Positions 34,198-41,182 of a stretch of DNA of 41,182 nt are shown here, piece by piece. A program made the translations under genes and the position numbers. The DNA is from Candidatus Aminicenantota bacterium (lineage in GTDB: Bacteria > Acidobacteriota > Aminicenantia > Aminicenantales > Saccharicenantaceae), in the NCBI GenBank assembly GCA_016867635.1, contig VGJC01000005.1, positions 1-41,182 on the forward strand, in the 5' to 3' direction. The number at the start of each line of letters is the position of its first letter. Position 1 is the first letter of the stretch. Below the pieces are notes generated by a model. That model saw only the letters and a list, made by a program, of their open reading frames with translations. It did not search any database and had not been told where the DNA came from.

Positions 34198-35439
34198 ATG
34201 GCACACATCGAACCCTTCCGGGGCGTCCGGCCCCGAAAAGACATCGCCCATCTCGTCGCCGCGCCGCCCTACGACGTCCTGAGCTCGGAGGAGGCCCGGG
34301 AGATGGCCGCGGGCAACCCGCATTCGTTCCTTCACGTCGGCAAGCCGGAGATCGACCTGCCGCCCGGGACCGACCTCTACTCGGGCGCGGTCTACGCCAA
34401 AGGCCGGGAGAATTTCCGCCGGCTCATCGAGGACGGAACGATCTTCCAAGACGCCGCCGCGAGCTTCTACATCTACAAGCAGGTTTGGGGCGACCACGTC
34501 CAAGTCGGCCTGGTCGCGGCCGCGTCCTGCCAGGACTACCTCGACGGCGTCATCAAGAAGCACGAGCTCACTCGGCCCGACAAGGAGAACGACCGGATGC
34601 GCCACATCGAGACGCTGGGCGCGCAGACCGGCCCCGTTTTCCTGACCTACAAGCGGAGCGACGCGGTCGACGCCCTCGTCGCCCGGGCCATGGAGAAGGG
34701 CCCGGAGTACGACTTCGCGACCGGCGACGGCGTCCGTCACATCTTTTTCGTGGTCGACGACCCCGCCCTTGTCCGGGACATCCGGGGCGCCTTCGCCGCT
34801 CTCCCCTGCCTCTACGTCGCCGACGGCCACCACCGCTCGGCGGCGGCGACCCGCATCAAACAGAAGCGGGACAAGGAGCGCCCGGGCCGCACCGGCCGCG
34901 AGGACGACAACTTCTTCCTGACCGTCATCTTCCCCCACAGCCAGATGAGGATCCTGGCCTACAACCGGGTCGTCAAGGACCTCCACGGCCTCGATCCGGA
35001 GGCCTTTCTGAAGAAGGTCGCCGAGAAATTCGACGTCCGCGACGAGGACCGCGCGGCGCCGCGCAAGAGCAAGGAGTTCTGCCTGTTCCTCGACGGCCGC
35101 TGGCGCGTCCTCGAGGCCAAGCCGGGAACCTACGGCCCCGCCGATCCCATCGGGTCCCTGGACGTCTCCATCCTCCAGACGAACCTCCTGGCCCCGGTCC
35201 TCGGCATCGCCGACCCGAGGACGGACAAGAGGATCGACTTCGTCGGCGGCATCCGGGGCACGGCCGAGCTCGAGAAGCGGGTCCGCGGCGGGGCGTTCCG
35301 GGTGGCCTTCTCGTTTTTCCCGACGACCATCGATCAGCTGTTCGCCGTGGCCGACGCCGGCAAGGTCATGCCGCCGAAGTCGACCTGGTTCGAGCCCAAG
35401 CTCAAGGACGGCCTGGCCGTCCACATGATCGGCGAATGA
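34198..35439 (+). CDS. DUF1015 family protein
   Basis: MAHIEPFRGVRPRKDIAHLVAAPPYDVLSSEEAREMAAGNPHSFLHVGKPEIDLPPG; LYVADGHHRSAAATRIKQ; NDNFFLTVIFPHSQMRILAYNRVVKDL-type segment. Confidence 0.92.
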   Translation: MAHIEPFRGVRPRKDIAHLVAAPPYDVLSSEEAREMAAGNPHSFLHVGKPEIDLPPGTDLYSGAVYAKGRENFRRLIEDGTIFQDAAASFYIYKQVWGDHVQVGLVAAASCQDYLDGVIKKHELTRPDKENDRMRHIETLGAQTGPVFLTYKRSDAVDALVARAMEKGPEYDFATGDGVRHIFFVVDDPALVRDIRGAFAALPCLYVADGHHRSAAATRIKQKRDKERPGRTGREDDNFFLTVIFPHSQMRILAYNRVVKDLHGLDPEAFLKKVAEKFDVRDEDRAAPRKSKEFCLFLDGRWRVLEAKPGTYGPADPIGSLDVSILQTNLLAPVLGIADPRTDKRIDFVGGIRGTAELEKRVRGGAFRVAFSFFPTTIDQLFAVADAGKVMPPKSTWFEPKLKDGLAVHMIGE

Positions 35440-36113
35440 CCAAGGCCCCGAAACCCGCGGCCCGGGCCCTGCGTGACGAGCTCGTCGAGGCCGTCCGCCG
35501 CGAGGCCCGCTCCTTTTTCCAGAGCGCCCGGGGCAGCCACGACTGGGACCACACCGAGCGGGTTCTCCAGCTCTGCCTGAGGATCGGCCGCAAGGAGAAG
35601 GCCGACCTCGACGTCCTCCGCCTGGCCGCGCTCCTCCACGACATCGGCCGCGAAGAGGAGGACCGCTCGAACGGCCGTATCTGCCACGGCCGGGCCGGGG
35701 CCGCCCTGGCCCGCCGCGTCCTCGAAAAGCACGGCTTCGACGCCGGAACCGTCCGCAGGGTCGTCCACTGCGTCCGGGCCCACCGGTTCCGAAAAAAAGC
35801 CGTCCCCCGGACCCTCGAGGCCCGCATCCTGTTCGACGCCGACAAGCTCGACTCGATCGGCGCCGTCGGCGTCGGCCGGGCCTTCCTCTTCGCCGGCGAG
35901 ATCGGGGCCCGCCTCCACGACAAGAGCGTCGATGTCCGCCGGACGAAGCCCTACACCCGGGACGACACGGCCTACCGCGAGTACCTCGTCAAGCTGTCGC
36001 GGGTCAGGGACCGGATGACGACCCGAGAGGGAAAGCGCATCGCCGCCGAACGGCACAAGTATATGGTCGCGTTCTTCGGCCGTCTGAGCAAGGAAACGGA
36101 CGGCATCCTCTAG
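35436..36113 (+). CDS. HD-domain phosphohydrolase-like protein
   Basis: [72 protein letters not shown] overlap with the DUF1015 gene. Confidence 0.88.
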   Translation: MTKAPKPAARALRDELVEAVRREARSFFQSARGSHDWDHTERVLQLCLRIGRKEKADLDVLRLAALLHDIGREEEDRSNGRICHGRAGAALARRVLEKHGFDAGTVRRVVHCVRAHRFRKKAVPRTLEARILFDADKLDSIGAVGVGRAFLFAGEIGARLHDKSVDVRRTKPYTRDDTAYREYLVKLSRVRDRMTTREGKRIAAERHKYMVAFFGRLSKETDGIL

Positions 36114-36129
36114 AACAGAAGGTGAGGCC

Positions 36130-37788
36130 ATGGCTTGGCATCAGGTCTACGATCCCGTTCACACCGCCTGGATGTCCACGCTCCTGGCCGCGCTGCCGAT
36201 CATCGTCCTGCTCGGCGGGCTGGCCGTCTTCCGCCTGAGGGCCCATGTCGCGGCGCTTCTCGGGCTTGGCACGGCCCTCGCCGTCTCCGTCGCCGTCTTC
36301 ACCATGCCCGCCGGCCTGGCCATGCGGACGGCCGCGATGGGCGCCGCCTACGGCCTGTTCCCCATCGGCTGGATCATCCTCAACGTCATCTTCCTCTATC
36401 AGCTGACGGTCGAGACGGGCTCGTTCAAGGTCATGCAGGACAGCCTGACGGGCATCACCCGCGACCGCCGCCTCCAGCTCCTGCTCATCGCCTATTCGTT
36501 CGGCGCCTTTTTCGAGGGAGCGGCCGGCTTCGGCACCCCGGTGGCCGTCACGGCCGCCATCCTCATCGGCCTGGGCTTCCCGCCGCTCCAAGCCTCGGGG
36601 CTATCGCTCATCGCCAACACGGCGCCCGTCGCCTTCGGGGCCCTGGGCACGCCGATCATCGCCCTGGCCGGTGTTACCGGGCTCGATATCCGCGACCTCA
36701 GCGCCATGGTCGGGCGCCAGCTGCCGTTCTTCTCCATCCTCATCCCCTTCTGGCTCGTCTGGGCCTTCTGCGGCTTCCGCAAGACACGCGAAGTCTGGCC
36801 GGCCCTGCTTGTCGCGGGCTTATTCTTCGCCGTGCCCCAGTTCTTGGTCTCGAACTTCCACGGCCCCTGGCTCGTCGACATCCTCTCGTCCGTCCTGTCG
36901 ATCGCCGCCCTGATCGTCTTCCTGAGATTCTGGAAGCCGAAGGGGACGCATTGTCTGCCCGGCGACGAGGTGCCCGCAAACGACCCGGCTACGCCACCCG
37001 CATCCTCCGCGCCCGTCCGTTCACGTAAGGAGATCGCCCGGGCCTGGATGCCCTGGCTCGTGCTGAGCCTGGTCGTCTTCCTCTGGGGCATCCCCCAGGT
37101 CAAGACCCTCCTCGACGGCCTGTTCGCCCTCCGGTTCCCGGTCCCAGGCCTGGATCGGCTTATTCTCCGTGTTCCCCCCATCGTCGCCAAGGAGACGGCC
37201 GAAGCCGCCGTCTACACCTTCAACGCCCTTTCGTTCACCGGCACGGGCATCCTTGTCGCCGCCCTCATCTCGGCGGCCCTGATGAGGGTCTCGGTCCGCC
37301 GGGCGGTCGCGGTCTACGGCCGGACACTCAACCGGGTCCGCTTCTCGCTGTTGACCGTGGCCGCGATGCTGTCGCTCGGGTACGTGACGCGCTACTCGGG
37401 CCTCGACGCGACCCTCGGCCTGGCCTTCGCCCGGACCGGGTTCCTCTATCCGTTCTTCGGGACCCTGCTCGGCTGGCTAGGAGTGGCCTTGACCGGCTCG
37501 GACACCTCATCGAACGTCCTGTTCGGGAGCCTCCAGCGGATCACGGCCGAGCAGCTCGGATTGAGCCCGGTGCTGATGGCCGCGGCCAATAGCTCCGGCG
37601 GAGTCATGGGCAAGATGGTCGACGCCCAGAGCATCGTCGTCGCCAGCACGGCCACCCAGTGGTACGGCCACGAAGGCGAGATCCTGCGCTATGTCTTCTT
37701 CCACAGCCTGGCCCTGGCCGCCCTGATGGGCCTGCTCATCCTCCTCCAGGCCTACGTCTTCCCCTTCACCAAGCTCGTCGTCCGCTGA
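36130..37788 (+). CDS. L-lactate permease (LctP/LldP family)
   Basis: [118 protein letters not shown]. Confidence 0.94.
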   Translation: MAWHQVYDPVHTAWMSTLLAALPIIVLLGGLAVFRLRAHVAALLGLGTALAVSVAVFTMPAGLAMRTAAMGAAYGLFPIGWIILNVIFLYQLTVETGSFKVMQDSLTGITRDRRLQLLLIAYSFGAFFEGAAGFGTPVAVTAAILIGLGFPPLQASGLSLIANTAPVAFGALGTPIIALAGVTGLDIRDLSAMVGRQLPFFSILIPFWLVWAFCGFRKTREVWPALLVAGLFFAVPQFLVSNFHGPWLVDILSSVLSIAALIVFLRFWKPKGTHCLPGDEVPANDPATPPASSAPVRSRKEIARAWMPWLVLSLVVFLWGIPQVKTLLDGLFALRFPVPGLDRLILRVPPIVAKETAEAAVYTFNALSFTGTGILVAALISAALMRVSVRRAVAVYGRTLNRVRFSLLTVAAMLSLGYVTRYSGLDATLGLAFARTGFLYPFFGTLLGWLGVALTGSDTSSNVLFGSLQRITAEQLGLSPVLMAAANSSGGVMGKMVDAQSIVVASTATQWYGHEGEILRYVFFHSLALAALMGLLILLQAYVFPFTKLVVR

Positions 37789-37844
37789 AACCTCAGTCGG
37801 GCCCGAAGAATTCGGAACGAGTTCTCTTCCATTGGACATGATAT

Positions 37845-39473
37845 TCATCGGGTGTTTGGAGCTTCATGGCGCCGGCGGGCCCGCAGGGCGACGAAGAGCA
37901 GCGCGAACAGGGCGGCGACCAGGCCGATGTGGTACCAGAGCCAGCGGGGCATAGCCAGCCAGCCGAGCCGCGCGTCGCCCCAGTTCCAGAAGTCGCAGGC
38001 GAGCGCGAAGAGGGCGGCGAACCCGACGGCCCAGACCGGCCAGCGGCGCGGCGGATTCATCGCCGGCTTTGAGTCGCCGGGCCGGACGAGGCTGCCGGCG
38101 ACGAGGACCACGGCGGCGGCGGCCACCGCCGGGATCGCCGGAAGCAGCCCGAACGAGGGTAGGAGCTTGAAATGGTAGAGAACGACGAGCGTTTCGCCGG
38201 CGACGATCGAGGCCAAGCCGGCCCAGGCGTTCGTCCGCCGCCACCAGAGCGCGGCGACCGTGACCGGGAAAAGGACCGCCAGGCCGGAGAACGCCTCTGT
38301 GGCGATCTCCAGCAGCGGCGCCCACGGCCGGAGCGCCAGGAGGAAGCCGGCCAAGGCCAGGCCGACGATGGCCATCGAGCGGGGCAGGGGCCGCCTCGGC
38401 ACGGCCGCGCCGGCGATGGCCGCGCCGTCGCGGATGACCATCGAGCTGAGGGTCAGGAGCTGCGAGTCCATCGTCGACATCAGGGCCGCGAGGACCGCGA
38501 CGAGAGCGACCGCGCCGGCCCACGGCGGCAGCAGCCGCGCGATGAGGAGGGGCAGCACCGAGTCGGCCGCCTTCCCTTCCAGTCCGGGTACGGCGAGCCG
38601 GCCGAAGACCCCAAGCGCCACCGGAATGAAAAAGAGGACGCCGGTGATAAGCGGATAGAGGAGCGCGGTCGTCTTGATGACCCGGGAGCCCTTCGCGGCC
38701 AGGAACCTCTGGAAGAGCTGGGGGAACATCGGGTTACAGAGCGACCAGAGGAGCATGTAAGAAAACCAGATGCCGGGCGTGAAGAAGCCGCCCCCCCCGG
38801 GCCGCCCGAAGAGGGCGGGCGCGGTCGCGGCCGCGCTCGCCCCGGCGGCGGCGAAGCCGCCGAACGCGCGCGCCGCCGCGAAGAGCAGGACGGCGAGCGT
38901 CGCCAGCATCAGCAGGCCCTGGAACGCGTCGGTGAGGACATCGCCGCGCAGTCCGCCGAGCAGGACGTAAGCGACCCCGACCGCGACGACGATGCCGGCG
39001 CCCCACTCATAGGGGACGCCGGCCAGCTCCTTGAGCGCGTACCCGGCGCCCATCGGCTGGAGCGCGAGGTAGGGGAGAGTGAAAACGACCATGACAAGCG
39101 TATACGCGGCGTGGAGCGCGCGATTGGGCAGGCGCAGGCGGATCAGCTCCGGCGGCGTCACCGCGCCGAGCTCGCGGGCCGCGCGCATCGCCGGGATGCC
39201 GATGAACAGGAAGGTGAGGGCGATAAAACCGGTGCCGAAGGCCATCACCGGGTAGTAGGCCCAGCCGATGCGGTAGCCGGCCCCGGAGAAGCCGAGGACG
39301 GTGAACGCGGAGAAGTTCGTGGCGGACATCGTCAGCAGCAGCAGGACCGGGCCGAGGGCGCGGTTGGCGAGGAAAAACGCTTCGTGGGTCGCGCCCGAGC
39401 GGCGCCGGGCCAGCGCGCCGAGGCCGACGAGAATGACGAGGTAGGCGGCGATGATCGCGGCGGTCAGGCTCAT
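37845..39473 (-). CDS. Sodium:solute symporter (SSS family)
   Basis: MSLTAAIIAAYLVILVGLGALARRRSGATHEAFFLANRALGPVLLLLTMSATNFSAFTVLGFSGAGYRIGWAYYPVMAFGTGF; LAALMSTMDSQLLTLSSMVIRD. Confidence 0.9.
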   Translation of the reverse strand: MSLTAAIIAAYLVILVGLGALARRRSGATHEAFFLANRALGPVLLLLTMSATNFSAFTVLGFSGAGYRIGWAYYPVMAFGTGFIALTFLFIGIPAMRAARELGAVTPPELIRLRLPNRALHAAYTLVMVVFTLPYLALQPMGAGYALKELAGVPYEWGAGIVVAVGVAYVLLGGLRGDVLTDAFQGLLMLATLAVLLFAAARAFGGFAAAGASAAATAPALFGRPGGGGFFTPGIWFSYMLLWSLCNPMFPQLFQRFLAAKGSRVIKTTALLYPLITGVLFFIPVALGVFGRLAVPGLEGKAADSVLPLLIARLLPPWAGAVALVAVLAALMSTMDSQLLTLSSMVIRDGAAIAGAAVPRRPLPRSMAIVGLALAGFLLALRPWAPLLEIATEAFSGLAVLFPVTVAALWWRRTNAWAGLASIVAGETLVVLYHFKLLPSFGLLPAIPAVAAAAVVLVAGSLVRPGDSKPAMNPPRRWPVWAVGFAALFALACDFWNWGDARLGWLAMPRWLWYHIGLVAALFALLFVALRARRRHEAPNTR

Positions 39474-39563
39474 GGTCGCTCCGGAGCGCTATTTTCTCAC
39501 GGGAAAGCGAACGCCCTCCCGGACCGACCGGGATGGCGTGAGCCTGGCATAGTCGGCGCGTTG

Positions 39564-39593
39564 ATGATAGGCGAGGTCCAGGAACGTTGTCAA
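39564..39593 (-). promoter_or_regulatory. Candidate promoter for the SSS gene
   Basis: Minus strand TTGACA (39593-39588), 18 bp, TATCAT (39569-39564), about 90 bp upstream of the ATG. Confidence 0.45.
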
Positions 39594-39689
39594 CAGCCCA
39601 GCGGCCGGTCGATGTCAAAATCCTATTTCTTGGCCGAGGAACGTCAGGAAAGGAAGAGAACACCCGCGATCGCGGCCAGCCCTCGACGT

Positions 39690-41182
<1,493 letters not shown>

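Overview
A GC-rich bacterial chromosomal window of about 41 kb with roughly 31 well-supported genes. No rRNA, tRNA, CRISPR array, prophage or transposase gene was found. The lineage looks like an Acidobacteriota/Aminicenantes-type bacterium, but that is only an impression from gene content. Ordinary content includes an SPFH protein with an RHH partner, a Tat-exported Fe-S aldo/keto reductase, an ABC exporter pair, a GH29 fucosidase, LarE, an NYN/LOTUS protein, an exported fucose-isomerase-like protein, a Ser/Thr kinase-TolB-TPR protein, two SSS symporters, an S9 peptidase, PhzF, a VapBC-type TA pair, an HpcH/HpaI aldolase, DUF1015 and HD proteins, a lactate permease and a truncated katG. The most interesting locus is 24172-32477. 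It is a tightly overlapping three-gene operon behind a near-consensus sigma70-type promoter and a structured leader. It encodes (i) a 1183-aa fusion of a degenerate receiver, two PilZ domains with intact c-di-GMP motifs, a LuxD-like alpha/beta hydrolase and a SAM methyltransferase with a large insertion; (ii) a membrane histidine kinase-REC-HD-GYP protein; and (iii) a 7TM-PAS-GAF-GGEEF cyclase with an intact I-site. This looks like a self-contained c-di-GMP synthesis/degradation/response circuit wired to an enzymatic output. Other notable signals are a 248-bp nested-stem element with 26-bp direct repeats between two divergent promoters (33897-34144), a 188-nt long-range stem element (9824-10011), a family of GGGGACACGTAC/GTACGTGTCCCC palindromes (one apparently serving as a terminator), tandem operators on the TA promoter, several apparently leaderless promoters, and a probably dead beta-lactamase-fold lipoprotein.
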